A stretch of DNA of 64,000 nucleotides, taken from assembly GCF_014200725.1 (NCBI RefSeq), contig NZ_JACHCL010000004.1, positions 232,361 to 296,360 of the forward strand. The letters are read 5' to 3'. This stretch comes from Janthinobacterium silvisoli. GTDB lineage: Bacteria; Pseudomonadota; Gammaproteobacteria; Burkholderiales; Burkholderiaceae_D. The translations under genes were made by a program, and so were the position numbers. A model generated the notes under the pieces. It made no database searches. It was given only the letters and a program-made list of their open reading frames with translations, and was not told the DNA's origin. This document shows, in pieces, positions 9,729 to 20,209 of this stretch (the first letter of the stretch is position 1; every line of letters begins with the position of its first letter).

Positions 9729-10629
9729 CATTGCAAGTGAATGCCGCGCCAAAGCGCACTTCAGGCAAACCGCGCACACCAGGCTGGCGTGCGCGGAACA
9801 GGCCACCAGCCAGTGGTTCGATTGCCAGTTGAGCCGGCTTGAGGTTTTCCTGCGCCGTGGTGATAAATAATTCATCGTACTGCGGCCCGCCCAGGCTCAC
9901 GCAGCTGGGCTGCGATACGGGCAGGCTGACGCTACGCTCGATGCTGCCGTCAGGCGCGTAGCGCACCACGCGGCTGGCGCCCCACTGTGCACTCCACAAC
10001 TGATCATGTGCATCGATGGTGGCGCCATCGGCCGCGCCAGGGCCGGCGTCGAGTACGGCAAACACACGCACCTGGCGGGCGTCACCACCCAGGTAATCGT
10101 CCCAGCGGTAAATCGCCTTTTTCAGCGAATCGCAAAAATACATGGCCGTGCCATCGACGCTGAAGCAGATGCTGTTTGAAATGGCAACGGGCGGCAGCGG
10201 CAGGCGCTCCAGGCTCAGGTCCAGATTCAAGCGGTAAAAGCTGCCGATGGCTTCGCGGCTGGAGCGTTCATCCAGGGTACCGAATACAAAGCGTCCCTGG
10301 CGGTCACAGCGACCATCGTTGACGCGGGTCATGGGTAGGCCAGCCTCCACCGCGTGTAAGGGTGTCACGAGCCCGTTATGCAGCTGGAACCATGCCAGTT
10401 GCGTGGCCAGTCCCAGCAACAGTACATCATCGTTGTCCGTCAAGCTAAAACAGGCCAGCCGTTCCGGCATATCCCAGTGCTGGCGCTCACCCGTGGCCAG
10501 CACCAGCGCATGCAGCTGGCGGCCTTCGATATTGGTCCAGAAAACGCGGCCACTGCGTTCGCACCAGCGCACGCCCTCGCCCAGGATATTGCGTGCATCG
10601 ACCAGCAATTCGGCTTGTATTTCCATCAT
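9724..10629 (-). CDS. SMP-30/gluconolactonase-family sugar lactonase (XylC-like)
   Basis: This 301-residue six-bladed beta-propeller lactonase hydrolyses a sugar lactone such as xylono- or arabino-lactone to the acid. Metal-ligand regions are visible: the N-terminal LGEGVRW glutamate, TRVNDGRCDRQGRFVFGTLDE and ADGATIDAHDQLWSAQW. The start is ATGATG: 10629 gives a 4-bp ATGA overlap with the epimerase gene, while the second ATG at 10626 has the better spacing to AGGAG. It is the last gene of the leftward xylose operon. The exact substrate is inferred from that operon. Confidence 0.85.
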   Translation of the reverse strand: MMEIQAELLVDARNILGEGVRWCERSGRVFWTNIEGRQLHALVLATGERQHWDMPERLACFSLTDNDDVLLLGLATQLAWFQLHNGLVTPLHAVEAGLPMTRVNDGRCDRQGRFVFGTLDERSSREAIGSFYRLNLDLSLERLPLPPVAISNSICFSVDGTAMYFCDSLKKAIYRWDDYLGGDARQVRVFAVLDAGPGAADGATIDAHDQLWSAQWGASRVVRYAPDGSIERSVSLPVSQPSCVSLGGPQYDELFITTAQENLKPAQLAIEPLAGGLFRARQPGVRGLPEVRFGAAFTCNA

Positions 10630-11405
10630 GTCTCCTGATTGATTTTTTCGCTGATGCCCAAGGCATCGATATCGGCCACGCCCAGGCGGTAGACCAGCGT
10701 TTGCCGTACGGTATGGCCAGGCAGCAAGTCCAGTGCCGCCGGCGCCAGGAAAAAGCGGCTGGCATCGGTCTGCACATGCAGTTGCCGTCCGCAGCTGAAA
10801 AAGCGTAGCACCCTGCCAGATGCCGGGTCGACTATTTTTACAACTTCGCGCAGTTCGCCAATCCTGGCCAGGCAAAATACATGATCAAGACCAGCGGCGC
10901 AGCGGGTGCCGGGCCATGCCAGCCGTGCGGCGATGGGAGCAGGCTGGCGAAAATCAAAAGCGGTGCCCGCCACATCGAGCGGCATAGTTCCAGCAGCTTT
11001 GCAGGGAAAATAACGGTCGGCGGACAGGCTCAGTATATGGTCACCCACACTGATCTCGTGGCCGCGCAGGTTGAACGCGGGTACAGGCAAGGTGATGCGC
11101 GCACGGTTCAGGGCTGTCGCCTCGTAATCGATATGCAGGCAGCCTTCGTCATCGAGACGGTAACGCAAGCGCTCGGCCACGCCATCGCGCTGCAGGCGCA
11201 GTAACAAACTGGTATCGGATACTACATCGCATAAGCAGTCCATCGGCAAGCTTGCCCGCATGGGAACGGCCAGCACATCGGCCATGCGGCCATAGCGGTC
11301 AGGCGCCCACCAGGACAGCAAGCTGGCATCGCGTGCGCTGATGGTCACGCGCATGCCGCGCCCATTGCGCAGCGTGTGGACGAGATCCACCTCTGCCTGC
11401 ATCAT
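10626..11405 (-). CDS. Aldose 1-epimerase-like protein
   Basis: This protein of about 259 residues resembles the aldose 1-epimerase (galactose mutarotase-like) superfamily. It shows a beta-rich pattern and a family-like stretch LAWPGTRCAAGLDHVF, but the catalytic histidines are not obvious by eye. Interconversion of sugar anomers would feed the 1-dehydrogenase upstream in the pathway. The ATG at 11405 overlaps the TGA of xylR by 4 bp, indicating translational coupling. A start further upstream within xylR is possible but less likely. Function is inferred from weak family resemblance plus operon context. Confidence 0.65.
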   Translation of the reverse strand: MMQAEVDLVHTLRNGRGMRVTISARDASLLSWWAPDRYGRMADVLAVPMRASLPMDCLCDVVSDTSLLLRLQRDGVAERLRYRLDDEGCLHIDYEATALNRARITLPVPAFNLRGHEISVGDHILSLSADRYFPCKAAGTMPLDVAGTAFDFRQPAPIAARLAWPGTRCAAGLDHVFCLARIGELREVVKIVDPASGRVLRFFSCGRQLHVQTDASRFFLAPAALDLLPGHTVRQTLVYRLGVADIDALGISEKINQET

Positions 11406-12601
11406 GCAGCCGGCCCAGGGGTGGTCGCCAGCCGGCTGCGCTGCTGGAATTCGCGCGGCGTACAACCGAGTTCGCGCTTGAACACGGCATGCATATACTG
11501 CACCGTGGTAAAGCCGCAGCGCACGGCCACCTCCGCCACCTGGCCCGGTTCGCGCACTAGAAGGGTTTTGGCTGCATCGAGCTTGAAGTGCAGGATTTCA
11601 TCATGCACGCTGCGCCCCAGCTCATGGCGGAAATGCGCTTCCAGCGAAGAGCGCGATACGCCCACGTAGTCGGCCACCTGTTCCGTCTTGATGCCCTGGC
11701 AGGCGTACTGGCGGATGAAATGGCGCGCCTGCATCACCTGCGGATGCTGGAACGGTTGATGGCGGGTAGAGGCCAGCACGTTCAAACCGGCCGGCGGCAC
11801 CAGGATGCGGGTGGCGGGCAGGCGCATGCCATTGAGCATCTGGTGCAGCAAATGGGCAGCGGTGCGGCCCATTTCCTCTGTACCCTGGATCACGGAACTT
11901 AAGGGAATACGCGTCAGCATGCGCGCCAGCGGGTCATTGTCGATACCGATCAGTGCCACCTGTTCCGGCACGGCGATCCCCGCATGCATGCACGCCTGCA
12001 GCAACTGGCGCGCACGCGCATCGCTGACCGCGATGATACCAACCGGTTTTTCCAGGCTATTGAGCCAGGCGATTTGCTGTTCCACCGCTTCATCCCATGA
12101 GGGAGCGCTGGTGGCCAGGCCACGATAGACATCGGCGCGCATATGGTCGCGCTCCATCAGGGCGCAAAAAGCCGTTTCACGCTCTTGTGCCCAGCGGTTG
12201 ATAGCAGCCTCAGGCAGGCTGAAACAGGCGAAGCGCGTCAACCCCGCTTCCACCAGGTGGTCGTAAGCCAGTTTGACGATCTTGAAGTTATCGGTGGCCA
12301 CGTAGGGTATGCCGGCCGGATAATCTTCATCGCGCGCATACGAGCCGCCCACCGCCACCACGGGAACATGGCTGTGCGCCAGGGCAGCGCACACGGCTGG
12401 ATCGTCGAAATCAGCGATGATGCCGTCGCCCTGCCAGCGTTCAATGCCGGGCAGGCGGCAGCGAAAATCCTCTTCCAGGAACAAGTCCCACGACACGCGC
12501 GTGGTGTTCAGATAAGCGGCAATGCCCGCGATGATATCGCGGTCATAAATCTTATTCCCGTTAAACAGCAGCGCAATCCGATGCGCAGTCGGCATCTTCA
12601 T
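11402..12601 (-). CDS. xylR: XylR-type transcriptional regulator (PBP1 sensor + AraC HTH)
   Basis: This 399-residue regulator has the architecture of E. coli XylR (392 residues). A periplasmic-binding-protein-like sensor spans about residues 8-275 (RIALLFNGNKIYDRDIIAGI; VALIGIDNDPLARML), and an AraC-type double HTH lies at about 295-390 (VADYVGVSRSSLEAHFRHELGRSVHDEI in part; CGFTTVQYMHAVFKRE). It should bind D-xylose and activate the surrounding operon. Unlike the enteric arrangement it is embedded within the long catabolic operon, so it is likely autoregulated. The start follows GGAGGAGACACC. Confidence 0.88.
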   Translation of the reverse strand: MKMPTAHRIALLFNGNKIYDRDIIAGIAAYLNTTRVSWDLFLEEDFRCRLPGIERWQGDGIIADFDDPAVCAALAHSHVPVVAVGGSYARDEDYPAGIPYVATDNFKIVKLAYDHLVEAGLTRFACFSLPEAAINRWAQERETAFCALMERDHMRADVYRGLATSAPSWDEAVEQQIAWLNSLEKPVGIIAVSDARARQLLQACMHAGIAVPEQVALIGIDNDPLARMLTRIPLSSVIQGTEEMGRTAAHLLHQMLNGMRLPATRILVPPAGLNVLASTRHQPFQHPQVMQARHFIRQYACQGIKTEQVADYVGVSRSSLEAHFRHELGRSVHDEILHFKLDAAKTLLVREPGQVAEVAVRCGFTTVQYMHAVFKRELGCTPREFQQRSRLATTPGPAA

Positions 12602-12631
12602 GGTGTCTCCTCCGTGCCAGTTTTTTCAGGG

Positions 12632-13774
12632 CTATCGGCGTGCAGAACGTGTACTTACGTCTACCCATACTGCCAGGGTGAGGATACTGCCTTTTACGAT
12701 CATCTGCCAGTAAGTATCCACGTCCAGCATGGACATGCCATTATCGAGGCTGGCCATCACCAACGCGCCGATCAGCGCGCCGTACACGGTGCCCGAACCG
12801 CCCCGCATCGAGGTGCCGCCGATGAAGCAGGCAGCGATGGCGTCCAACTCGCTGAAGGTACCGGCCGACGGCGAACCGGCCGCCAGGCGGCCCGTGTTGA
12901 TCAGGCCCGCCAGTGCGCACATCAGGCCCATGATGCCGAAGATCCATAGCTTGACGGCCTTGACGTTGATGCCCGACAGGCGCGTCGCCTCCATATTACT
13001 GCCCACGGCGTAGATGCGGCGGCCAAACACGGTCTGGCTGGTGATGTAGCTGAATAGGCCCAGCAGCGCCAACAAGAGCAGCACGGGCAGGGGGATGCCT
13101 TCATAATCATTCAAAGTCTGCACGAAGGCATACAGCACGGCGCCAATGACGATCACGCGCAAACCATCCACCCATGCTGCCGTCTGCTGCAAGCCATGCT
13201 GGGCGCGGCTGGCGCGCTGCCGCCACGTCAGGAACGCAGCCAGCAAGAACAGGACTATGCCGAGTGCTATGCCGGGCAAGGCGGGCAGATAACCCTGGCC
13301 CAGGTAGACCAGCGGATCAGAGACGGGCGCAATCGTGATGCCGCCCGTGATGCCCAGCAAAATGCCGCGATACGCCAGCATGCCGCCCAGCCCGACGATA
13401 AAGGACGGTATGCCACGATACGCTGTCAGGTAGCCATTCAACAGGCCGATCACCAGGCCACAGCCCAGCACCGCCGCCAGGTTCAGCGCCAGCGGCCAGT
13501 GCTGAGTCACATCCAGCACGGCGGCGATGCCGCCCAATAGTCCCAGCAAAGAGCCGATCGACAGGTCGATCTCGCCGGCGATAATCACCAGCACCATGCC
13601 GCAGGCGAGGATGCCCGTGACGGACATCTGGCGCAACAGATTGGACAGATTGCGCGGGGTGACAAAACTGCCTTGCGTCTTCCACGAAAAAAAGGCCCAG
13701 ATCAGCGCCACGGCGATCAGCAGGGCCAGCATCTTGTATTGGGTGAACAGCTGTTTTACGCTGATAGCTTTCAT
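12632..13774 (-). CDS. xylH: D-xylose ABC transporter permease
   Basis: This CUT2-family inner-membrane permease has 380 residues and about ten transmembrane segments. Motifs include [20 protein letters not shown] near residue 60 and the C-terminal [21 protein letters not shown] central extended hydrophilic loop ([13 protein letters not shown]) is typical of XylH. Its ATG overlaps the xylG stop (ATGA). It forms the channel of the XylFGH xylose importer, the second CUT2 importer in this island besides ChvE-GguAB. Confidence 0.9.
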   Translation of the reverse strand: MKAISVKQLFTQYKMLALLIAVALIWAFFSWKTQGSFVTPRNLSNLLRQMSVTGILACGMVLVIIAGEIDLSIGSLLGLLGGIAAVLDVTQHWPLALNLAAVLGCGLVIGLLNGYLTAYRGIPSFIVGLGGMLAYRGILLGITGGITIAPVSDPLVYLGQGYLPALPGIALGIVLFLLAAFLTWRQRASRAQHGLQQTAAWVDGLRVIVIGAVLYAFVQTLNDYEGIPLPVLLLLALLGLFSYITSQTVFGRRIYAVGSNMEATRLSGINVKAVKLWIFGIMGLMCALAGLINTGRLAAGSPSAGTFSELDAIAACFIGGTSMRGGSGTVYGALIGALVMASLDNGMSMLDVDTYWQMIVKGSILTLAVWVDVSTRSARR

Positions 13775-15342
13775 GCGGCGGATTCCTTGTATGCAGTGTT
13801 GGCGCCGGGCGCCGGATGCTGGGCCAGCGCTGCCGCCAGCACGGTTTCCTGGCTCAGGCCATGGTTGATAAAGTCGCCGCGCAGCCGCCCTTCTCCCATC
13901 ACCAGCACGCGGTCGGACACGCCCAGCACTTCTGCCAGTTCCGACGACACCATGATGATGGCCATGCCCTGGTCTGCCAGCGCCAGCATCAATTTATAGA
14001 TTTCATATTTGGCGCCCACGTCCACGCCACGCGTCGGTTCGTCGAGTATCAGCACACGTGGACGTGTCAGCAGCATCTTGGCCAGCACGGCCTTTTGCTG
14101 GTTGCCGCCAGACAGACTGGTAATCGGCAAGGTCGGGCTGGCCGCCTTTAATTCCAGCTGTGCGATCTCACCGCGCACGGCCATCCGTTCGGCTTCGCCA
14201 TCAATGCGCGTGGCGTGTGCAAATTGTCCCAGCACGGCCAGGGTGATGTTTTGCCCTACATCGAGGTCAGGCACGATGCCGTGGTGCTTGCGGTCTTCCG
14301 GCACCATGGCCAGGCCCCTGGCAATCGCCTTTTGCGGCGTCGAGGTATCGATGCGTTGGCCATCGAGCCACACTTCGGCCTGGCATGGCCCCTGATAAGC
14401 GCCAAACAGGGCAGAAACCAGTTCCGTGCGCCCCGCACCGACCAGGCCCGCGATACCGAGGATCTCGCCCTTGCGCAAGCTGAACGACACATCGTCGACC
14501 CGCTTGCGCTGCGGGTTGTCAGCATCGATACAGGTCACGTGGCGCGCCTCGAACAGCACCTCGCCGATGGCTGGATGCGGCCCGCGCTGTGGATACAGCT
14601 GGCTCATTTCACGGCCCACCATTTGCGCGATGATGCGCTCTACATTCATCTGTGCCATGGGTGTGGTAGCGATATGCTTGCCGTCGCGGATGACGACGAT
14701 GGTGTCGCAGATGGCGGCCACTTCGTCGAGCTTGTGCGAGATATAAATGCAGGTGACGCCACGCGCCTTCAAGGCACGCAGGATATCGAGCAATACGGCG
14801 ATTTCCGACGCCGTCAGCGACGACGACGGTTCATCGAGGATCAACAGGCGCGCGTTCTTGTTGAGCGCCTTGGCGATTTCCACCAGCTGCTGGTGGCCGC
14901 CGCCGTAATTCATCACGGGCAGCGCCACGTTCAGTTCCGGTATCTTCAATTCACGCAGCAGCTCGTCGGCGCGCTTGTACATGGCTGCGTAATGCATGCG
15001 CCCACCAGGCAGGGTAATTTCGCGGCCCATGAAGATATTTTCGGCCACGGACAGCTGCGGTACCAGCATCAGCTCCTGGTGGATGATGATGATGCCGGCA
15101 TTTTCCGTGTCGCGGATCGACTGCGCCCGCAGCGGCTTGCCTTCCCACAGGATTTCGCCATCCCAGCTACCGTGCGGATAAACGCCGGACAGCACCTTCA
15201 TCAAGGTCGACTTGCCGGCGCCATTCTCGCCGCACAAGCCGATACACTCGCCGGCCCGCACCTGCAGGTCGATGCCATCAAGCGCGCGGACACCGCCAAA
15301 CTGTTTGGCGATGCCTTTCATTTCAAGCAGATAGTCAGACAT
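13771..15342 (-). CDS. xylG: D-xylose ABC transporter ATP-binding protein
   Basis: This double-ATPase subunit has 523 residues. The first domain has Walker [10 protein letters not shown], signature region [15 protein letters not shown] and [11 protein letters not shown]. The second has the degenerate P-loop [23 protein letters not shown] and [16 protein letters not shown] at 15348 is the most upstream start in frame, but the ATG at 15342 has CGAGAG about 7 nt upstream and gives the family N-terminus [18 protein letters not shown] strong GC hairpin separates it from xylF upstream, and it overlaps xylH by 4 bp. Confidence 0.9.
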   Translation of the reverse strand: MSDYLLEMKGIAKQFGGVRALDGIDLQVRAGECIGLCGENGAGKSTLMKVLSGVYPHGSWDGEILWEGKPLRAQSIRDTENAGIIIIHQELMLVPQLSVAENIFMGREITLPGGRMHYAAMYKRADELLRELKIPELNVALPVMNYGGGHQQLVEIAKALNKNARLLILDEPSSSLTASEIAVLLDILRALKARGVTCIYISHKLDEVAAICDTIVVIRDGKHIATTPMAQMNVERIIAQMVGREMSQLYPQRGPHPAIGEVLFEARHVTCIDADNPQRKRVDDVSFSLRKGEILGIAGLVGAGRTELVSALFGAYQGPCQAEVWLDGQRIDTSTPQKAIARGLAMVPEDRKHHGIVPDLDVGQNITLAVLGQFAHATRIDGEAERMAVRGEIAQLELKAASPTLPITSLSGGNQQKAVLAKMLLTRPRVLILDEPTRGVDVGAKYEIYKLMLALADQGMAIIMVSSELAEVLGVSDRVLVMGEGRLRGDFINHGLSQETVLAAALAQHPAPGANTAYKESAA

Positions 15343-15372
15343 GCTCACTCTCGTTGGAATTAACAGAAATCG

Positions 15373-15399
15373 GGGGTCAGACCCGACGGGTCTGACCCC
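15373..15399. repeat. Perfect GC-rich hairpin between xylF and xylG
   Basis: GGGGTCAGACCCG and CGGGTCTGACCCC form a 13-bp perfect inverted repeat around a single A. No T-run follows on the operon strand, so it is more likely an mRNA-stabilising or processing hairpin that raises xylF expression over xylGH than a full terminator. The GGGGTCAGACCC word looks like a genome-dispersed repeat (inference). Confidence 0.8.
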
Positions 15400-15404
15400 A
15401 GCTT

Positions 15405-16406
15405 TTAGTTACCCAACTGAGCCTTGGTATAAAACCCATCATCCACCAGAATATTCACGTTCGCCTTGGTCAAAGGCGTCGGTTTCAACAGCACGGTGCT
15501 GACCTTTTTCAAGCCGTTGTCATAGCTGGAGTTATAGGCAGGTTTTTCATTGCGCGCCAGTTGCACGGCCAGGGTGGCCGCTTCCGAGGCGATGGTTTTC
15601 AATGGCTTGTAGACGGTCATCGCCTGCGTGCCGGCGATCACGCGCTTGACGGCCGCAAGGTCAGCGTCCTGGCCCGATACCGGTACCTTGCCCGCCAGCT
15701 TTTGCGCAGCCAAAGCCTGGATGGCGCCGCCAGCCGTGCCGTCATTCGAGGCGACGATGGCGTCGATCTTGTTTTTATTGGCCGTCAAGGCGTTTTCCAC
15801 GATGGACAAGGCTTCGGTAGCGCTCCAGTCCTTCACCCATTGCTGGCCCACGATCTTGATATCGCCCTTGTCGATATACGGCTTCAAGACTTTCATCTGC
15901 CCTTCGCGCAGCATCTTGGCGTTGTTGTCGGTCGGTGCGCCGCCCAGCAGATAATAATTACCCTTCGGTTGCAGCTTGACCACGCCTTCGGCCTGCATCT
16001 CGCCTACCTTCTCATTATCGAAGGAGATATAGGCGTCGATATCGGCGTTCAATATCAAGCGGTCGTACGACAGCACCTTGATGCCGGCTTTTTTTGCTTC
16101 CTTGACGGTGTTGTTGAGCACAGTCGCATTGAACGGCACGATCACCAGCACGTCCACGCCGCGCGAAATCAGGTTTTCAATTTGCGAGATCTGGCGCTGC
16201 TCGCTGGCGTCGGCCGACTGCACGAAGACCTTGGCGCCCTGCTTTTCGGCGGCGGCGATAAAGAAGTCGCGGTCGCGCGTCCAGCGCTCCACGCGCAGGT
16301 CGTCGATGGAAAAACCGATCTTGGGATTTTTTGCGTCGGCCAGGGCGCTGCTGCTGGCCAGCGCCAGCATGGCGGTCATGAGGGCTGCACTGATGATCTT
16401 GTTCAT
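15405..16406 (-). CDS. xylF: D-xylose periplasmic binding protein
   Basis: This periplasmic sugar-binding protein has 333 residues with a signal peptide of about 23 ([20 protein letters not shown]...ALA). The mature part has [27 protein letters not shown] and [18 protein letters not shown], all close to E. coli XylF. It captures D-xylose for XylGH. The ATG follows AAGGAGACACGT. It is the first transporter gene in the operon and lies 64 bp downstream of the xylonate dehydratase gene. Confidence 0.92.
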   Translation of the reverse strand: MNKIISAALMTAMLALASSSALADAKNPKIGFSIDDLRVERWTRDRDFFIAAAEKQGAKVFVQSADASEQRQISQIENLISRGVDVLVIVPFNATVLNNTVKEAKKAGIKVLSYDRLILNADIDAYISFDNEKVGEMQAEGVVKLQPKGNYYLLGGAPTDNNAKMLREGQMKVLKPYIDKGDIKIVGQQWVKDWSATEALSIVENALTANKNKIDAIVASNDGTAGGAIQALAAQKLAGKVPVSGQDADLAAVKRVIAGTQAMTVYKPLKTIASEAATLAVQLARNEKPAYNSSYDNGLKKVSTVLLKPTPLTKANVNILVDDGFYTKAQLGN

Positions 16407-16470
16407 TACGTGTCTCCTTGTTGGATTTTATTAACGACGTTTTTCACTACAGGTGTTGCGGCTTCCTACA

Positions 16471-18255
16471 TCAATGGTTATGGCGTGGCAGCGTCTGCCC
16501 CACGGCGCGGTATTTCAGGGCCAGTTCCATGCAGGCACCCGTCTCCAGCTGACCCACGCTGGCGCGGTATATCTCTTGCCACGGCGTCGCGCTGTCATTG
16601 ATCGGTGGTGGCAGTTCTCCTGCACGGCGGACCAGTTCCTGCGCGTCGACCAGCATGTCGCAGCGGCCCGCGTTCAGGTCAACGCGGATCATGTCACCCG
16701 TGCGCAGCAGCGCCAGGCCGCCGCCCACGGCGCTTTCTGGCGAGGCGTTCAAAATCGAGGGGCTGTCCGAGGTACCCGACTGGCGTCCATCGCCCAGGGT
16801 CGGCAGGTTCAGTATGCCAGCCTTGAGCAGTGCATCGGGCGGCTGCATATTGACCACCTCGGCCGAACCGGGCCAGCCCACGGGACCGGCGCCGCGCATC
16901 ACCAGCATGCAGCTATCGTCGATGGCCAGGGCCGGGTCATTGATGCGCGCGTGATAATCGGCAGAACCGTCAAACACGATGGCGCGCGCTTCAAACACGC
17001 CCTCGCTGCCGGGGCGCGACAGGTAGCGTTCGCGGAACCGGGCAGAGATCACGCTGGTTTTCATGATGGCGAAATCGAACAGATTGCCCTGCAACGCGAG
17101 AAAACCCGCCTTTTCCTTCAGCGGAGCGTTAAACGGACGTATCATTTCGCGATCTGCACTTTCACGCCCCGCCAGATTGACCGCCATGCTGTGGCCCGTG
17201 ACCGTGAGGCGTTCGGCATGCAGCAAGCCTGCCTGCTGCAATTCCCACATCACGGCCGGCACGCCGCCAGCGCGGTGGAAACGCTCGCCCAGGTATTTCC
17301 CGGCTGGCTGCATGTTCAGCAGCAGCGGCACATCGTAACCATGCGCCATCCAGTCGCTCGAATGCAGTTCCACGCCCGCGTGGCGAGCCATCGCCATCAG
17401 GTGCGGCTGGGCATTGGTCGAACCGCCAATGGCGGCATTGACGATGATCGCGTCGAGAAAAGCGGCGCGCGTCAAAATGTGTGAGGGCCGCACGTCTTCA
17501 TGCGCCAGGGCGACGATGCGGCGCCCCGTTTCATAGGCGATCTGGCCCCGTTCGCGGTAGGGTGCGGGTATCGCCGAGCAGCCCGTCAGCGACATGCCCA
17601 GCGCTTCCGCCAGTGCATTCATGGTCGACGCCGTGCCCATGGTGTTGCAGTGACCGGCGGAGGGCGCCGAGGCGGCGGCAATCTGCAGGAATTTGTCATT
17701 GTCGATGGCGCCGGCGGCCAGCTGGCGGCGGCCCTTCCAGATGGCGGCACCCGACCCCACCAACTCGCCATCCATCCAGCCATCGAGCATGGGGCCACCC
17801 GACAGGACGATGGCGGGGATGTCGACCGTGGCAGCGGCCATCAGCTGCGCCGGCGTGGTCTTGTCGCAGCCGGTGGTCAGCACCACGGCGTCGATTGGAT
17901 AGCCATGCAGGATTTCTACCAGGCCCAGGTAAGCCAGGTTGCGGTCCAGCGCCGCCGTCGGGCGGCGACAGTTTTCAAAGATCGGGTGCAGCGGGAATTC
18001 CATCGGGATGCCGCCCGCATCGCGGATGCCGTCGCGCACGCGCTTGGCCAATTCCAGGTGGATGCGGTTGCAGGGGCTGATGTCGCTGCCGCTTTGCGCA
18101 ATGCCGATGATGGGCCGGCCCGAACGCAATTCCTCGGCCGTGATCCCGTAATTCATGAAGCGCTCCAGGTACAGCGCCGTCATGTCGATATGGTCAGGAT
18201 TATCGAACCAGTCCTGCGAGCGGAAGCGCCGTACTGGCTTGCTTGCGGTGCTCAT
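16471..18255 (-). CDS. xylD: D-xylonate dehydratase (IlvD/Edd family)
   Basis: This 594-residue Fe-S dehydratase is very close in length to Caulobacter XylD. It converts D-xylonate to 2-keto-3-deoxy-D-xylonate in the Weimberg pathway. Cluster cysteines are visible in SDISPCN (Cys62), TTGCDKTTP (Cys130) and AGHCNTMGT (Cys203). The frame opens at 18300, but the ATG at 18255 overlaps the SDR stop (ATGA) and gives the normal N-terminus MSTASKPVRRFRSQDWF. It is paralogous to the dehydratase at 3492-5231 but clearly divergent, consistent with different stereochemical substrates. Confidence 0.88.
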   Translation of the reverse strand: MSTASKPVRRFRSQDWFDNPDHIDMTALYLERFMNYGITAEELRSGRPIIGIAQSGSDISPCNRIHLELAKRVRDGIRDAGGIPMEFPLHPIFENCRRPTAALDRNLAYLGLVEILHGYPIDAVVLTTGCDKTTPAQLMAAATVDIPAIVLSGGPMLDGWMDGELVGSGAAIWKGRRQLAAGAIDNDKFLQIAAASAPSAGHCNTMGTASTMNALAEALGMSLTGCSAIPAPYRERGQIAYETGRRIVALAHEDVRPSHILTRAAFLDAIIVNAAIGGSTNAQPHLMAMARHAGVELHSSDWMAHGYDVPLLLNMQPAGKYLGERFHRAGGVPAVMWELQQAGLLHAERLTVTGHSMAVNLAGRESADREMIRPFNAPLKEKAGFLALQGNLFDFAIMKTSVISARFRERYLSRPGSEGVFEARAIVFDGSADYHARINDPALAIDDSCMLVMRGAGPVGWPGSAEVVNMQPPDALLKAGILNLPTLGDGRQSGTSDSPSILNASPESAVGGGLALLRTGDMIRVDLNAGRCDMLVDAQELVRRAGELPPPINDSATPWQEIYRASVGQLETGACMELALKYRAVGQTLPRHNH

Positions 18256-19019
18256 GCGCCGTACCAGCCTGCATCGACAAAGTACTCGCGCCCCGTGCAC
18301 TTGGCGGCGTTATCCGAAGCGAGGAATAGCGCCAGCGCCGCCACGTCATGTGGTTCCACCCGTGTTTGCAGACACTGACCCTGCAGGATCACGGCTTCCG
18401 CTTCCGGCGTATGCCACAAGCGCTCCTGGCGCGGCGTGCGCACGGCGCCGGGAATGATGCAGTTGACGCGGATGCCATCGGCGCCCAGATCGCGCGCCAG
18501 TCCATGCGTCAAACCTTCGATGCCCGCCTTGGCTGTCATGTAGATCGACAGGTTCGCCTGTGCCAGGTGCCAGGAAATCGACCCCAGGTTGAGGATCACG
18601 CCACTGCGTTTGGCCCGCATCGCAGGTGCCACGGCCTGGGCGCAAAAATACTGATGGCGCAGGTTCACGGCGATGCGTTCATCCCAATAGGCTGGCGTCA
18701 CGTTTTGCAGCTGGTGGCGGTCATCATTGGCGGCGTTGTTGACGAGGATATCGGCTGCGCCGCTGGTATTTTCAATGTCGGTAAACGTATCGACCAGAGC
18801 TGTGAGGTCAGTCAGGTCGCAATAGCGAAAACGCGGCGGCTGCGGCAGGTCTGCCAACTGTGCTTCCAGTGCCTGCGAAGCCTCGCTGGCGATATCGAGA
18901 AAGGTAACCTGGGCGCCCTGGCGCGCAAATGCTTCGACGATGGCGACGCCGATGCCGGTGCCACCGCCCGTGATAACGACGTGCTTGTTGGCCAGGCTTG
19001 GATAGGTTGCATGCTGCAT
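18252..19019 (-). CDS. xylB: D-xylose 1-dehydrogenase, SDR family
   Basis: This short-chain dehydrogenase has 255 residues. It shows TGGGTGIG (residues 17-24), NNAAND, SISWH with the catalytic Ser and YMTAK with the catalytic Tyr/Lys pair. It should oxidise D-xylose to D-xylonolactone, the first Weimberg step. The name follows Caulobacter xylB; it is not the xylulokinase of enteric bacteria. Its stop overlaps the xylD start by 4 bp. It is the xylose-side counterpart of the SDR at 1661-2428. Confidence 0.85.
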   Translation of the reverse strand: MQHATYPSLANKHVVITGGGTGIGVAIVEAFARQGAQVTFLDIASEASQALEAQLADLPQPPRFRYCDLTDLTALVDTFTDIENTSGAADILVNNAANDDRHQLQNVTPAYWDERIAVNLRHQYFCAQAVAPAMRAKRSGVILNLGSISWHLAQANLSIYMTAKAGIEGLTHGLARDLGADGIRVNCIIPGAVRTPRQERLWHTPEAEAVILQGQCLQTRVEPHDVAALALFLASDNAAKCTGREYFVDAGWYGA

Positions 19020-19048
19020 AAGGTAGTCTCTCTTATTTTTAAATCAGA

Positions 19049-20209
19049 TCAGAGCAAGCCGCGCTGGGCCAGGCTTTGGTACAAGGCGCGCACGCCAAAC
19101 GTCCACGGGGCAATCGCATCGCAGCGCTGCACTTCGTTGACCAGTGCACCCAGCCTGGCGCTGGCGATGGTGACTCTGTCGCCCAGGTGGTGCGTAAAGC
19201 CACCACCTGGCACGTCGCGGTCTTTCACGGGCGAGAACATGGTGCCCAGGAAGAGCATGAAGCCATCGGGATACTGGTGATAATCACCTGCCGTCTGGCG
19301 TACCAGGTCCAGCGGGTCGCGGCTGATTTCGCGCATGAAGCTGGCGCCTTCCAGCACAAAACCGTCATCCGCGCCTTCGATCAGCAGCGATACTTCCGCC
19401 TGGCGCACGCTATCGAGCGTAAAGTCTTCATCGAACAGGCGGATGAACGGGCCGATGGCGCAGGAGCCATTGTTATCCTTGGCCTTACCCAGCAAGAGCG
19501 CGCTGCGCCCTTCGATGTCGCGCAAATTTACATCGTTGCCCAGGGTCGCTCCCAGCACCTCGCCACGGCTGTTGACGGCCAGGACGATCTCCGGCTCCGG
19601 GTTGTTCCACACGGAGTTCGGCAGCAAGCCCACTTGCGCGCCGCAGCCCACCGAGGACATGGCTTGCGCCTTGGTGAACACTTCCGCATCGGGACCGATG
19701 CCCACTTCCATATACTGCGACCATGCGCCCTGCTGCTGCAATTGCTGCTTCAGACGCTGCGCCGCCTCGGAGCCAGGGCGCAGGGCCGACAAATCGCTGC
19801 CCAGGGTGTCTTGCAGCGCGCTGCGCAGGCTGGCGGCGCGGGCTGCATCGCCGCCTGCCTGTTCTTCGATCACGCGCTCAAGCAGGCTGACGGCAAACGT
19901 CACGCCGCACGCCTTGATCGCTTGCAGGTCGCATGGCGCCAATAACAGGGGCTGATCATATGGCGCTTGCAAGGCTAGCTCCAGCAGCGCCTGTACCGGG
20001 CCCAGCGAAACACCTGGCGCATGGCGGGCGATACCGAGTGCATCGCTGCTTTCAAACAGCCCCGACACCGTGGCGACTGTTGGCGTGATGTCGATCACTT
20101 CACCGTTGCGCACAACGATGACGCAGGGACCATCGCGCCAGATACGGCCCACCAGTACGGCGGCGTGCAGATCGACAGGCAGGAGGGTGGACGGTGAAAT
20201 CGGCTGCAT
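19049..20209 (-). CDS. xylX: 2-keto-3-deoxy-D-xylonate dehydratase, FAH family
   Basis: This 386-residue fumarylacetoacetate-hydrolase-family protein has the length of Caulobacter XylX. It dehydrates 2-keto-3-deoxy-xylonate to 2-oxoglutarate semialdehyde. The C-terminal FAH domain shows NNPEPEIVLAVNSRGEVLG, with the metal-binding acidic motif, and GNDVNLRDIEGRSALLLGKA. It is the first gene of the operon running left to 9724, with its own upstream region (20210-20342) behind a terminator. The sister reaction in the arabinose-type system is assigned to the shorter AraD1 protein at 2488-3480. Confidence 0.88.
   Translation of the reverse strand: MQPISPSTLLPVDLHAAVLVGRIWRDGPCVIVVRNGEVIDITPTVATVSGLFESSDALGIARHAPGVSLGPVQALLELALQAPYDQPLLLAPCDLQAIKACGVTFAVSLLERVIEEQAGGDAARAASLRSALQDTLGSDLSALRPGSEAAQRLKQQLQQQGAWSQYMEVGIGPDAEVFTKAQAMSSVGCGAQVGLLPNSVWNNPEPEIVLAVNSRGEVLGATLGNDVNLRDIEGRSALLLGKAKDNNGSCAIGPFIRLFDEDFTLDSVRQAEVSLLIEGADDGFVLEGASFMREISRDPLDLVRQTAGDYHQYPDGFMLFLGTMFSPVKDRDVPGGGFTHHLGDRVTIASARLGALVNEVQRCDAIAPWTFGVRALYQSLAQRGLL

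Noticed and set aside
12143..12949. 268-codon plus-strand frame across xylR and xylH
   Set aside because: A shadow spanning two genuine genes on the other strand.
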